From positions 434,001-498,000 of the forward strand of contig NZ_JANFLU010000011.1 in assembly GCF_024385525.1 (NCBI RefSeq): a stretch of 64,000 bases of DNA, written 5' to 3'. Under the pieces are notes generated by a model. The model had not been told where the DNA came from. It worked only from the letters and a program-made list of their open reading frames with translations, and did no database searches. Source of the stretch: Arthrobacter sp. zg-Y238 (lineage in GTDB: Bacteria > Actinomycetota > Actinomycetes > Actinomycetales > Micrococcaceae). Made by a program: the position numbers and the translations under genes. The first letter of the stretch is position 1, and the number at the start of each line of letters is the position of its first letter. Positions 23,788 to 32,530 of this stretch are shown here, in pieces.

Positions 23788-24339
23788 ATGAATACATCGC
23801 TGTCAGATCGGCTTCGGGGCCTGGTTTCCCTTTTTTGGCGTGAGGTTGCCAAGTTCGGCACGGTAGGTGCCGTGGCCTTCGTGGTGGACAACGGCCTTAC
23901 CCTCTACCTGATGCACGGACCCATGTCGGGCAGCGAGGTCAAGGCACGGTTCGTGGGCGCCGTCGTCGCCACCATGGTCTCCTGGATCGCCAACCGCTAC
24001 TGGACCTTCCGCCGCCGCCGCAGCGTGGACAACGTGGGCCGTGAACTGGGGCTGTTCATTCTGATCAACGGCGTGGGCATCGTGATTTCCACGGGCTTCA
24101 CCTGGGTTGCCCGTTACCCCATGGGTATCGAGGACAAGAACATGCTGTTCCTGGCCGGCGTGCTGGGCATCGCCGTCGCCACCGTCCTTCGGTTCTTCGC
24201 GTACCGGTTCTGGGTCTTCAACGTTGAACTGGACCAGGAGCCCGGCTTCGAGCAGGACTATGAACTGATCGACGAGTCCATAATCCCGCCCGGCAAGGTC
24301 AAGCCGTACGGCGCCGTTAAGCCTCCAAGCGCTTCGTAA
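23788..24339 (+). CDS. GtrA family membrane protein
   Basis: A 183-residue protein with four transmembrane helices of the GtrA/DPMS flippase-like family (VAKFGTVGAVAFVVDNGLTL at the first helix, SWIANRYWTFRR after the second, and FAYRFWVFN at the last). Members help move or hold polyprenyl-linked sugars in the membrane. The ATG with GGAGGG just before it is preferred over upstream in-frame starts. Divergent from purK, as in Rv3276c/Rv3277. Its last 23 bases overlap the end of the convergent TIGR03089 gene. Confidence 0.88.
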   Translation: MNTSLSDRLRGLVSLFWREVAKFGTVGAVAFVVDNGLTLYLMHGPMSGSEVKARFVGAVVATMVSWIANRYWTFRRRRSVDNVGRELGLFILINGVGIVISTGFTWVARYPMGIEDKNMLFLAGVLGIAVATVLRFFAYRFWVFNVELDQEPGFEQDYELIDESIIPPGKVKPYGAVKPPSAS

Positions 24340-25051
24340 CCTTCTCAGAGGCCAATACCCGTTCATCCGGTTCCACGCCGGCCGCAGTAAGCACGACGGC
24401 GCCGCCCGAGGCCCATGTGCCCACGGCCTCCTCCAGCACGAGCGGCAGGTCGGGAGCCGAAGCGAGCAGCACTTCGGCGGAATCATCCGCTGCTTCGAGC
24501 AGGGTCCCGAGCGATCCGTAGGACACCGTTCCGTTCAATTCGCGGGCGGCAGTAGGACCCGCGACCTCGAGGGCCGGTTGTCCGCCGTCGGGCCGGGCGC
24601 CTTCCATGTACGTGTCGGCGTAGGAACGCACCTCCGCCGCGTAGTCGACGACGCCGGCCGGCAGGTCCGCCGGGAACGCCAGGTCCAGGGCGCCCAACGC
24701 GACGGCGACGACGGTCCCTTCGGCGCCGCTGTCCGCAGCATCGGTGACCGTGACGTCCACATGTGCTCCTTCATCCAGCGAACCGAGCACCACTGTGCAG
24801 CCGGTCTGCCAGGCAGCCAGTGCCCAGACCAAGGTCTTCCAGTGGATGGGGAGGTCCAGGTGGACGCGCAGGCCGGGCTCGGCGTCCAGTTCATCGACCA
24901 GGAAGTTCGAGGTCTTGGCCACCCAGTTGTCCAGCACCTTCCCTGAAAGCTCGATCCGTTCGCCGGCGGGGCCGTACCAGATCAGGGCAGGGGATGTAGC
25001 TTGGCGCGTGCGGAGCCCGGACAGCAGGGTGCTTGCTGCAGACATGGTCAT
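24317..25051 (-). CDS. TIGR03089 family protein (AMP-ligase-like fragment fold)
   Basis: A 244-residue protein of the actinobacterial TIGR03089 family, which resembles the N-terminal subdomain of AMP-forming ligases (ALIWYGPAGERIELSGKVLDNWVAK, later LPIHWKTLVWALAAWQTG) but lacks the catalytic P-loop and C-terminal domain. Catalysis is thus unlikely; role is unknown. The ATG with AGAGG eight bases upstream is used. The 3' end overlaps gtrA in antisense by 23 bases. Confidence 0.8.
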   Translation of the reverse strand: MTMSAASTLLSGLRTRQATSPALIWYGPAGERIELSGKVLDNWVAKTSNFLVDELDAEPGLRVHLDLPIHWKTLVWALAAWQTGCTVVLGSLDEGAHVDVTVTDAADSGAEGTVVAVALGALDLAFPADLPAGVVDYAAEVRSYADTYMEGARPDGGQPALEVAGPTAARELNGTVSYGSLGTLLEAADDSAEVLLASAPDLPLVLEEAVGTWASGGAVVLTAAGVEPDERVLASEKVTKRLEA

Positions 25052-25257
25052 GGAAATGGCCTCTTTCGTTGGTTCCCGCATGAGGCGGCGCGGCGTGCAC
25101 CGGCCTCATGCGAATGTCGGTGCGTAATAAATACGGGGAACATGTAGTTCCCGGTTCCCGGACCGGGAAAAGTGCGACGCGCCGGGCTGATGTGCGAAAT
25201 CCCGGGCGTGGCGTTCCCGGCATCCGTTGATTGAACTCTATAGGATGCCTGAACAGC

Positions 25258-25286
25258 TTGACGGAGCCGTATTACACACGTGTAAT
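25258..25286 (+). promoter_or_regulatory. Predicted whiB promoter with overlapping inverted repeat
   Basis: TTGACG (25258-25263), a 17-base spacer, then TGTAAT (25281-25286). The -10 is the right arm of the inverted repeat ATTACAC-AC-GTGTAAT (25271-25286), so a protein bound there would block the promoter. It lies in the 339-base gap between the TIGR03089 and whiB genes; the rest of that gap shows no gene. Confidence 0.6.
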
Positions 25287-25390
25287 TAGGTATCGGATTT
25301 GTTCCAGCCACATGGGAGGAGCCGCAGGGCCCAGGCCCTGCCGGCACCACCACACAGCCGCCGCTGGAGCAGCAACACCGGGAGGACTCC

Positions 25391-25936
25391 ATGGGGCAAG
25401 CAGAAGAAACGCAGGACAGCACGGTCATCGCCGGGCAGGCTTCGGCCAGCTACGGCTCAAGGGGTGTCCCCGTCGACTGGTACGTGGATCCTGCAGATCC
25501 GGCTGCTGCCGAGCGCTACCGCCGGGAAACCGCAGGCACCCTCGAGGACCAGGCCACTGCCTTCCTCGCCGCGCATGAAGCGCTTGCGGATGCTCCCGTC
25601 GACGAGGAGCTCGTGCTGGACCCGCCCGTTTCGTTGTTCCAGGCTCCGCCCGAGTCCGAAAGCCGGCCCGTGTGGATTGGACTGCCGGGCCTGGGCCAGG
25701 ACTACGCAGACGAAGGCGAGCTGGGCTGGCAGGCGGATGCCCTCTGCGCACAGACCGATCCCGAGGCTTTCTTTCCCGAAAAGGGCGGCTCCACGAGGGA
25801 CGCCAAAAAGGTCTGCGCGGCCTGCAATGTCCGTTCGCAGTGCCTCGAATATGCACTGGCCAATGACGAGAGGTTCGGAATCTGGGGCGGCCTGTCCGAG
25901 CGCGAACGCCGTCGGCTTCGGAAGCAGGCAGTCTAA
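25391..25936 (+). CDS. whiB: WhiB family iron-sulfur transcription regulator (WhiB2/WhmD-like)
   Basis: A 181-residue WhiB protein. The [4Fe-4S] cysteines are C119, C142, C145 and C151, followed by the turn GIWGG (163-167) and a basic RERRRLRKQ tail for DNA contact. The N-terminal 110 residues are an acidic, probably disordered extension not needed in minimal WhiB proteins. WhiB2/WhmD acts with the primary sigma factor in septation and cell division genes; that identity is inferred from the neighbourhood (GT2, zincin, DUF3499, ahcY). The ATG has GGAGG six bases upstream. Confidence 0.9.
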   Translation: MGQAEETQDSTVIAGQASASYGSRGVPVDWYVDPADPAAAERYRRETAGTLEDQATAFLAAHEALADAPVDEELVLDPPVSLFQAPPESESRPVWIGLPGLGQDYADEGELGWQADALCAQTDPEAFFPEKGGSTRDAKKVCAACNVRSQCLEYALANDERFGIWGGLSERERRRLRKQAV

Positions 25937-28900
25937 TTCATTCGCAAGTCCATGTCTGCGCTGTTGTTGTAGCCCATAACGGCGCCTCTTATTTGCCCGC
26001 TACACTCTCAGCGCTGACGGCCCAAACCCGGCCTGCGGACTTCTGCATCGGCGTTGACGCCGGTTCCACGGATGCCAGCGCCTCGTTGCTGCAGCTGGGA
26101 CTCCCGGTCGGCAGCCCGGTCATCGCAGTTCCGGCGCGCAGCGGCTTCGGAGCAGCTGTGAAGGCGGGCCTGGCCGAACTCCCGGACAACCTGCGCTCCA
26201 CCGGCAAGGTGTCCGCCCATGACGGCGGAACCGGGGACGGCGCCGGCACCGTGCAGGAATGGATCTGGCTGCTTCATGACGACTCGGCTCCGGATCCCGG
26301 CGCACTGGAGGAACTGCTCCTGGCCGTTGAGCGCGCACCTTCGGTAACCATCGCGGGTGCGAAGCAGGTGGAATGGGATAACGACCGGCGCCTGGTGGAC
26401 GTGGGTCTGAGCATTGACCGGTGGGCCGAAAGGCTCACGCTGATCGACGCCGATGAACTGGACCAGGGGCAGTACGACTCCCGCAGCGACATATTTGCCG
26501 TGAACTCCGCGGGCATGCTGATCCGCCGCGATGCCTGGGACCTGCTGGGCGGCTTCGACCCCGCATTGCCCGGAAGCGGAGACGACATTGACCTCTGCTG
26601 GCGGAACCGGCTGGCCGGAAACCGGGTGGTGGTGGTGCCTTCGGCACGGATGCGCCATGCGGGCAACCGTCCCAACCCTGCCGCCTCCGCATCTGCTGCC
26701 CGACGGGCGGAGATCTTCCTCCGGCTCAAACACGCACCCTTGTGGCAGGTGCCGTTCCTGGCAGTAGGTGCGGTCCTGGGCGGCATTGGCCGCTTCTTCC
26801 TCGGGATGGTGGCGAAGGACCCCGGATATGCGGTGTCCTCGCTCCTCACCAGCGCAGCGGCGGTCGTGCGTCCGGTCGATCTGTACCGCTCCCGTCGGCG
26901 TGCGGCGGATACCCGGGGGCGCCCGCGCAACGCAGTTAATGCACTGCGCAGCGGCAGCAGGGATGTCCGGGAGCACCGGCGGACAATGTACCGGGATGCT
27001 TCGCCGGAGGCTCCCGAAACAGGGAGCGCGGAATACGTCCCCAGCGGGGACACCAATAATGACTTTGCCGCCTTGGAAGGCCCTGCGCGCGCCTGGGTAG
27101 GGCTTGGCGCCCTCGCTGCTGCACTGCTGCTGGCAGGGTTCTCCCTGGCCGGGCTGCACCGGCTCTTCGGCGCCTCGGCCGTGGCCGGCGGGGCGCTGGT
27201 ACCCCTGGGGCAGGGCGTGGGTGAGATCTGGACCGCGGCTACCGGTTGGTGGGCGCACCTGGGCTCCGGAGCCCCTGCACATGGGGACCCGTTCAACTTT
27301 GTCCTCTCACTGCTGGCGGTCGCCGGATTCGGTAACGGCAATGCCGCCCTGCTGATCCTGCTGTTGCTTGCGCTCCCGCTGGCAGGGCTGAGTGCATGGT
27401 TCGCCGCCGGAGCCTTCACCGGCCATCGTGGGCTGCGCTTCTGGGCAGCGATGTTCTGGGCGGCGGTTCCCGCGTTCCAGGTGGCCCTGGGCAGCGGCCG
27501 GCTCGGCGCCCTGGTTGTGCACATCCTGCTTCCACTTACGGTGCTGGCGCTTGCCCGCGCCGTCGGCTCGGGTACTGCAGCCGGGACGGCATCCGCTGGG
27601 ATGGCAGCAACCGGGACCGCAGCACCTGCCCGTGCCGCGTCCTGGACCGCAGCCGCTGCCGCAGGCCTTCTGCTGGCCGCCGTCACTTCTGCCGCACCGC
27701 TGGTGTTCGTGCTGGCTGCCGCCGCAGTGCTCCTCCTGACGCTGGGACTGCGGCGCCGTGCAAGGACCCTGTGGTGGGCCCTGCTGCCCGGCGCTGTCCT
27801 CCTGCTCCCGCAGGTCCTCTCCGCTGCTCCCAACCTTCGCGCTGTCCTGGCCGATCCCGGCATGCCGCTTGCTTTCGTCCGGTCCGAGGCCTGGCAGCAA
27901 CTGCTCGGCTATCCACTGGCCTTCGACGTCAACGGCACCCTGGCGGGTCTGCTTCCGGTCGGTCCCTGGAACCTGGTGCTGGCACTGGTGGTCGGTGCTC
28001 CTGTTGTGTTCCTGGCGGCCCTTGCCCTTTTCCGGCCCCGGTCCGCGCCGCTGGCCAGGCTCTGCTGGCTGCTGGTCCTGGCGGCCCTGGCCCTGAACGC
28101 CGCAGCGTCCTACGTGGGAACCGCCGCGGCGCCGGATGCGGTGGTGACGGCATTCACCGGACCGCTCGTCTCCGCCTGCTCGCTGTTGCTTCTCTGCCCG
28201 GCGCTGGTTTTTGCCGGCGGCCTCCTGTCCGGTGCGCGGCGCCGCAGGGTTGCCCGCGGCAACCGCGTCCTGGCCGTAGTGCTTGGAACGGTGCTCGCAG
28301 CCGGTCCGGCCGCCAGCCTGGGCTTCTGGGTCATCCCGCAGTTCACCGGCAGCGGTTTCCCCGGAACCCAGACCCCGGACGGTGCCGCCGCAGGCATCCT
28401 GCCGGGCACCAATCTGGAGGTCCAGGGTGCAGAAGACCGCAGCCTGCCCGCCACGGCAGCCGATGCCGGCCATGACACTACACAGTCACGCAGCCTTGTC
28501 CTTCATGTCGACGGCGAGGGCAATGTCTCAGCCGCACTCATGCGGGGCGGCGGGACCACACTGGAGCAGCTTTCCACCATTTACGCTGCCCGCGGGATAA
28601 AGGGCGGTGCGGGCGAGGAAACGCTGGCCGACGACGATCCGGCGACTGCCGACCTGCGCCGCGCGGTTGCCGCGATTACTGCCGGAACAGGAGTTGACCC
28701 GCGGGCGGACCTTGCCCGTCTCGGCGTCGCCTTCGTGGTACTGCAGGAATCCGATACGGCAGCTGAGCTGCTGGCCGGGCGGATGGACTCCGTACCCGGA
28801 TTATCCGCAGTGGGACAAACCGGCTCCGGGTGGCTTTGGCGGGTGAGTGAACCGCTCAGCGCAGCCGGTACGGAGACGCAGTCCGGGCTTGGTGCCAGGG

Positions 28901-29400
28901 CGCGCATTCTTAACGCGGACGGCAGCACCGCGGCGGCCGTGCCGTCCCAGTCCGAAGACATCCGCACCTCCATCCCGGCCGGCGCCGAGGGCCGCGTGTT
29001 GGTCCTCGCCGAACGCGCCGACGCCGGATGGCAGGCCAGCCTGAACGGCAGGCCGCTGACCGCCACGGATCGTGAGTGGGTGCAGGCCTTCGAACTGCCT
29101 GCCGAGGGCGGAGAGCTTCGCGTGGACTATGTCAGCGCAGCCTCGCCGTGGCTTGAGGCACTGCAGATCCTGGTGATCGGCCTGACCTTGCTGCTGGCGC
29201 TTCCCACACCCACCGGCCGAACGGTCCGCCTTCCCGGCAAACGGGATTTCCCCGAGACACAAACGGAGGCTAACGAGCCGCAGCCCGCTGCCGGCCCGGT
29301 AGACGGTTCGGAACAGCCGGCTGTAAAAGAGGAATCGCCCGTACCCTTCGGTGCAGGCCCGCACCGGGTTGACCGGACCCCGGAAGGAAGCCAGCAATGA
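25936..29400 (+). CDS. Large GT2 glycosyltransferase with C-terminal multi-helix membrane region
   Basis: A protein of about 1,150 residues. The first ~330 form a family 2 glycosyltransferase (CAVVVAHNGASYLPATLSAL strand, VDAGSTDAS, WLLHDDSAPD with the DxD-like acids, SGDDIDLCWR). Then a linker and roughly ten or more membrane helices (about 370-790), an extracytoplasmic part and a last helix near 1,060. It probably transfers sugar to an envelope acceptor. No ATG, GTG or TTG lies in frame before the GT2 core: the frame opens at 25867, and the first standard start (TTG 25993) would remove the first strand. ATT at 25936 or CTG at 25882 (with GAGAGG eight bases upstream) are possible starts. Confidence 0.8.
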   Translation: MHSQVHVCAVVVAHNGASYLPATLSALTAQTRPADFCIGVDAGSTDASASLLQLGLPVGSPVIAVPARSGFGAAVKAGLAELPDNLRSTGKVSAHDGGTGDGAGTVQEWIWLLHDDSAPDPGALEELLLAVERAPSVTIAGAKQVEWDNDRRLVDVGLSIDRWAERLTLIDADELDQGQYDSRSDIFAVNSAGMLIRRDAWDLLGGFDPALPGSGDDIDLCWRNRLAGNRVVVVPSARMRHAGNRPNPAASASAARRAEIFLRLKHAPLWQVPFLAVGAVLGGIGRFFLGMVAKDPGYAVSSLLTSAAAVVRPVDLYRSRRRAADTRGRPRNAVNALRSGSRDVREHRRTMYRDASPEAPETGSAEYVPSGDTNNDFAALEGPARAWVGLGALAAALLLAGFSLAGLHRLFGASAVAGGALVPLGQGVGEIWTAATGWWAHLGSGAPAHGDPFNFVLSLLAVAGFGNGNAALLILLLLALPLAGLSAWFAAGAFTGHRGLRFWAAMFWAAVPAFQVALGSGRLGALVVHILLPLTVLALARAVGSGTAAGTASAGMAATGTAAPARAASWTAAAAAGLLLAAVTSAAPLVFVLAAAAVLLLTLGLRRRARTLWWALLPGAVLLLPQVLSAAPNLRAVLADPGMPLAFVRSEAWQQLLGYPLAFDVNGTLAGLLPVGPWNLVLALVVGAPVVFLAALALFRPRSAPLARLCWLLVLAALALNAAASYVGTAAAPDAVVTAFTGPLVSACSLLLLCPALVFAGGLLSGARRRRVARGNRVLAVVLGTVLAAGPAASLGFWVIPQFTGSGFPGTQTPDGAAAGILPGTNLEVQGAEDRSLPATAADAGHDTTQSRSLVLHVDGEGNVSAALMRGGGTTLEQLSTIYAARGIKGGAGEETLADDDPATADLRRAVAAITAGTGVDPRADLARLGVAFVVLQESDTAAELLAGRMDSVPGLSAVGQTGSGWLWRVSEPLSAAGTETQSGLGARARILNADGSTAAAVPSQSEDIRTSIPAGAEGRVLVLAERADAGWQASLNGRPLTATDREWVQAFELPAEGGELRVDYVSAASPWLEALQILVIGLTLLLALPTPTGRTVRLPGKRDFPETQTEANEPQPAAGPVDGSEQPAVKEESPVPFGAGPHRVDRTPEGSQQ

Positions 29401-31109
29401 GCAGGGACAAATCCGGCGGCAAGCCGGGAAAGCAACAACACCCTTCTACCGGGGACGAGGCTGAGGTGCTTCCAGAGGCACCGGAACGGTCTGCTTCAAC
29501 TTCTCCTGCGTCCGGGCCTGCCGGCTCCGGGTCCAGCGGGGCCACTGCCCGCCGGTCCAGCTCCGGCGGAGCCAGGACCGCAGGACGCTGGACCACCGGG
29601 GTCCTGCTGCTGACCGCCGCCGGTGCCCTGGTGGCGGGGACATCGCTTGTGGGAACCGGTTCCGCAGGCGGCGCCGTCGACGTTCCCTATGCCGAAGTTC
29701 CCGCCGGACCCCTGACCGGTGTGTGCCCGCAGCCCCCGCGGCTGCTCGCCGGCAACACAGCCGGTACGGACGCCGAGTTCAGCGCGGAGTCCACCTCTGC
29801 CAAGTCGGTGGTGAGCGCCGTTCTCCTAGCCGATGCAGGCAACCCGCTGCCCGCCGCCGAACTGTCGAAAGTCTCGGACGGTTCGGTCCTCAAAAGCATC
29901 GGCGGCGGCACGGACTCACCGCTTGCCGGAGAGCGGACCGCCGGCGTCGTACGCGGGACGCCCGTCTCTGCGGCGGCGCTTTTGAGCGCGGAGCCTTCCG
30001 GTGCCCAGCAGGTCACGGCCGGTGCCACCATGACCTATACCGCTGCAGACGGCGATCTGGCCGGGCTCACGGCAGCCACTTGCCAGGCCCCGGCCAACGA
30101 CCTTTGGCTGGTGGGAGCACGGACGAACGTCGGAGCCGCCGCGGTGCTGCAGTTGACCAACCCGTCCCTGACCCCCGCCGATGTCGACCTGGAACTTTAC
30201 GGCACTGCCGGCCCCGTGGAAGGGCCGGGCAGCAGGGGCATCGCCGTGGGACCGGGCGAAACAAAGTCAGTGGTCCTTGCCGGACTGGCCGCCAACCAGG
30301 ACTCCCTGGCCGTGCGGGTGCGTAGTTCGGGCGGCCCGGTTTCAGCGGTGATTTCGCAGAACCTGCTGCGGGGCCTGACCCCCGGCGGTGTGGAGCTGAT
30401 CCAGCCCACAGCGGCTCCCGGGCCGGCGCAGGTGGTCAGCGGCGTGCGCATCCAGAACCCGGAGGCTACCCGCAAGCTGGCGAAGGAGGAGGGCTACGCG
30501 TCGGTCACGCCGTCGCTGCAGATAGCGGTTCCGGGCGCCAGCGACGCCGTTGTGAACGTCCGGGTCTTCGGCAGCAACGGTGAAGCCGCCCTGGAAGGCG
30601 GCGGAAGCTACAACGCTGCTGCAGGCACAGTCACGCGCCTTCCGCTGGATACGCTGCCCGAAGGCACATACACGCTCGATATTTCGTCCGACGTCGCCGT
30701 GGCCGCCTCAGCCGTCTTCAGCCGCGGTTCCGATGCCGAAAAGGGAACCGATATTGCCGTTGCTCCCGCCGGCGAACGCCTGGGCAGCGAGCACCTGGCG
30801 GTGCTGGCATCGGGGGACTCCACGCTCTCCTTCACGGCGCCGGAAGGGGCGTCCGAAGTGCGCCTCGCCGCTGTCACCGCCGACGGCGTCCTGTTGGCCG
30901 AGAAGACCGTGCAGCTGAAAGCCGCCTCCACTACCACGGTGAACCCTGGCGATCTGGGTGGATCCGCTGCGGCAGTCCTGGTCAGCGCCACCGGAGCACC
31001 GGTTTACGGCGCACAGATAGTGACCGGGGGAGATACCGGGATCAGCGTAGTGCCCCTGCCCCGGGGCACCGTCGGCGGCAGCCGCGTACAGGTCGGTGTG
31101 GGGTACTAG
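29397..31109 (+). CDS. DUF5719 family secreted or membrane-anchored protein
   Basis: A 570-residue protein. A disordered cytoplasmic N-terminus rich in Ser/Gly/Ala (about 1-60) precedes one transmembrane helix (about 64-83, TTGVLLLTAAGALVAGTSLV), then a long beta-rich extracytoplasmic domain of DUF5719 type (VGARTNVGAAAVLQLTNPSL and repeated beta-sandwich-like blocks). Function unknown. It overlaps the GT2 gene by four bases (ATGA), and this pair is conserved in actinobacteria, so they may act together in the envelope. Confidence 0.82.
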   Translation: MSRDKSGGKPGKQQHPSTGDEAEVLPEAPERSASTSPASGPAGSGSSGATARRSSSGGARTAGRWTTGVLLLTAAGALVAGTSLVGTGSAGGAVDVPYAEVPAGPLTGVCPQPPRLLAGNTAGTDAEFSAESTSAKSVVSAVLLADAGNPLPAAELSKVSDGSVLKSIGGGTDSPLAGERTAGVVRGTPVSAAALLSAEPSGAQQVTAGATMTYTAADGDLAGLTAATCQAPANDLWLVGARTNVGAAAVLQLTNPSLTPADVDLELYGTAGPVEGPGSRGIAVGPGETKSVVLAGLAANQDSLAVRVRSSGGPVSAVISQNLLRGLTPGGVELIQPTAAPGPAQVVSGVRIQNPEATRKLAKEEGYASVTPSLQIAVPGASDAVVNVRVFGSNGEAALEGGGSYNAAAGTVTRLPLDTLPEGTYTLDISSDVAVAASAVFSRGSDAEKGTDIAVAPAGERLGSEHLAVLASGDSTLSFTAPEGASEVRLAAVTADGVLLAEKTVQLKAASTTTVNPGDLGGSAAAVLVSATGAPVYGAQIVTGGDTGISVVPLPRGTVGGSRVQVGVGY

Positions 31110-31131
31110 CCCTCCGCTATAGGGACGGAAC

Positions 31132-31689
31132 CTATAGGGGGCGGAACCGGCCGTAGGCAGGATCAACGGTTTCCGGGTCCATCCCCATCAGTATCGCCAG
31201 CTGCTCCACGATGACGTCATGAACCAGTTCGCTGACGGGCACCAGGGAGCGGGCAGCCGTTTCGACGGCGTGCCGGTAGATGGTGATGACCGGCGGCCGG
31301 TTTGGTGCGGAGGCCGTCCCGGCGCCCAGCGGAATGGGTCCGCCGGAACGCGCCAGCTCCTCAAGTCCAGGAGGGATCTCCTCGACCACGAACTGGTAGG
31401 ACTGGATCCGTTCGCCCCAGAGCCGTTCCAGTCGTTGGGCTGATTCGAGTACCCACTCGTCGAAACGTTCCGCACGCGTGCGGGCACCGGCCAGATGCGG
31501 CGGGATCACGTCTCCCCGCAGGCCGCGGCCGTGCCGGTTGCGCCGCCGCTGCCGGAAGGACCGGGCCGGCACGCCGGGGGAGGAGGCGGCTGCGGCGCTT
31601 GACTCAACGGCACTTGACTCAACGGCACTTGACTCAACGGCACTTGACTCAACATCGAGGCGCACCCGGAATGAAGATCCCATGGACAT
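31132..31689 (-). CDS. Zincin-like metallopeptidase family protein lacking HExxH
   Basis: A 185-residue protein whose C-terminal 110 residues match the PF06262 metallopeptidase family (FDEWVLESAQRLERLWGERI, VVEEIPPGLEEL, PPVITIYRHAVET). In the region where the family has HExxH the sequence is VIVEQLAILMG, so both zinc-binding histidines and the catalytic Glu are missing. It is probably not a protease. The N-terminus holds a five-residue repeat (VESSA, about 3.7 copies) from a DNA minisatellite, so the true start may lie further in. The gene is antiparallel to DUF3499, as in the Rv3258c-Rv3259 region. Confidence 0.78.
   Translation of the reverse strand: MSMGSSFRVRLDVESSAVESSAVESSAVESSAAAASSPGVPARSFRQRRRNRHGRGLRGDVIPPHLAGARTRAERFDEWVLESAQRLERLWGERIQSYQFVVEEIPPGLEELARSGGPIPLGAGTASAPNRPPVITIYRHAVETAARSLVPVSELVHDVIVEQLAILMGMDPETVDPAYGRFRPL
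31598..31653. repeat. 15-bp tandem repeat, 3.7 copies
   Basis: The unit CTTGACTCAACGGCA is repeated exactly three times at 31598, 31613 and 31628, then 11 bases of a fourth. Being a multiple of three it stays in frame and encodes VESSA repeats in the zincin-like gene. Confidence 0.95.
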
Positions 31690-31828
31690 GTAAGAACTCT
31701 AACCGCTGCCCCCGGCCCCCGGGACCCCTTTTTCCTTCTGCAACCGCCGGCGGCGCAGCAGGGCCCGGGGCCGCGGTTCCGGCGCGCCTGCGCAGGCACC
31801 GCGCAGAGAACGGGTAAAGTGGTCCTCC

Positions 31829-32218
31829 GTGGAATCCTTACGCCAGTGCTCCCGGTCAGCCTGCCGCCAGCCGGCGGTAGCAACGCTGACCTACGTATAC
31901 GCCGATTCCACTGCAGTGCTTGGCCCACTGGCGACCTACGCCGAGCCGCATTGTTACGATTTGTGTGCCGGCCACTCCGCCCGGCTGACCGCCCCGCTGG
32001 GATGGGAACTTGTCCGCCTGAACCTGGAGGGCCAGCCCCGGACTCCGAGCCGTGACGAACTCTCAGCTTTGGTGGATGCCGTACGTGAACAGGCCGCAAA
32101 GGCAACGGACGAGGACAGCACGGAGCCGCAGCGCAGCGGAAAGCATGCCTTGGAGCCACCGGCCGAAACCCCCGGGACGCGCCGGGCGCACCTGAAAGTG
32201 CTGCGCGAACAGAACTAG
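31829..32218 (+). CDS. DUF3499 family protein
   Basis: A 129-residue actinobacterial protein. The conserved N-terminal part has paired cysteines suited to binding a metal (CSRSACRQPAVATLTYVYAD, then HCYDLCAGH), resembling a small zinc ribbon. The C-terminus is charged and low in complexity. Function unknown; the gene is held in a cluster with whiB2, manB, Trm112 and ahcY in relatives. GTG start. Confidence 0.88.
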   Translation: MESLRQCSRSACRQPAVATLTYVYADSTAVLGPLATYAEPHCYDLCAGHSARLTAPLGWELVRLNLEGQPRTPSRDELSALVDAVREQAAKATDEDSTEPQRSGKHALEPPAETPGTRRAHLKVLREQN

Positions 32219-32307
32219 GCACCGCCCCTCGCCTGGCTTCCACGCGTTAGGCTTGGCTGTGATGCGCCGCCCACCGCGGCACCCGAATTCAAGGAAGTGC
32301 TGTATCA

Positions 32308-32493
32308 ATGGCCAATCTGACAGCCGGACTCCTCGACGTCCTGCGTTGCCCTGTCACCGGATCCGTCCTCGTCCAGGACGGTGACGAACTCGTTTCGACC
32401 GTTCCCGACGCAGGCGGCAAACCGGTGCGGTACCGCGTGGAAGAAGGAATTCCCGTTCTGCTGAAGGCCGCCGCCACTCGGCAGGAGGGCTAA
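32308..32493 (+). CDS. Trm112 family protein
   Basis: A 61-residue protein of the Trm112/YcaR family ([23 protein letters not shown], then [12 protein letters not shown]). In eukaryotes Trm112 activates methyltransferases; the bacterial proteins are less studied. The second cysteine pair of zinc-binding members is absent, only one Cys being visible. It sits 37 bases before ahcY, which removes the methylation by-product, so a link to methyl transfer is plausible. In relatives manB and a SIS-domain gene usually flank this position but are missing here. Confidence 0.88.
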   Translation: MANLTAGLLDVLRCPVTGSVLVQDGDELVSTVPDAGGKPVRYRVEEGIPVLLKAAATRQEG

Positions 32494-32530
32494 CCGCCCG
32501 GACCCGCCGCGAACCTGTGAGGATTCCAGC

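Noticed and set aside
26274-27863. Antisense frame (529 codons) opposite the GT2/membrane gene
   Set aside because: Ala/Arg/Ser-rich shadow product without domains; the sense frame has GT2 motifs and membrane helices.
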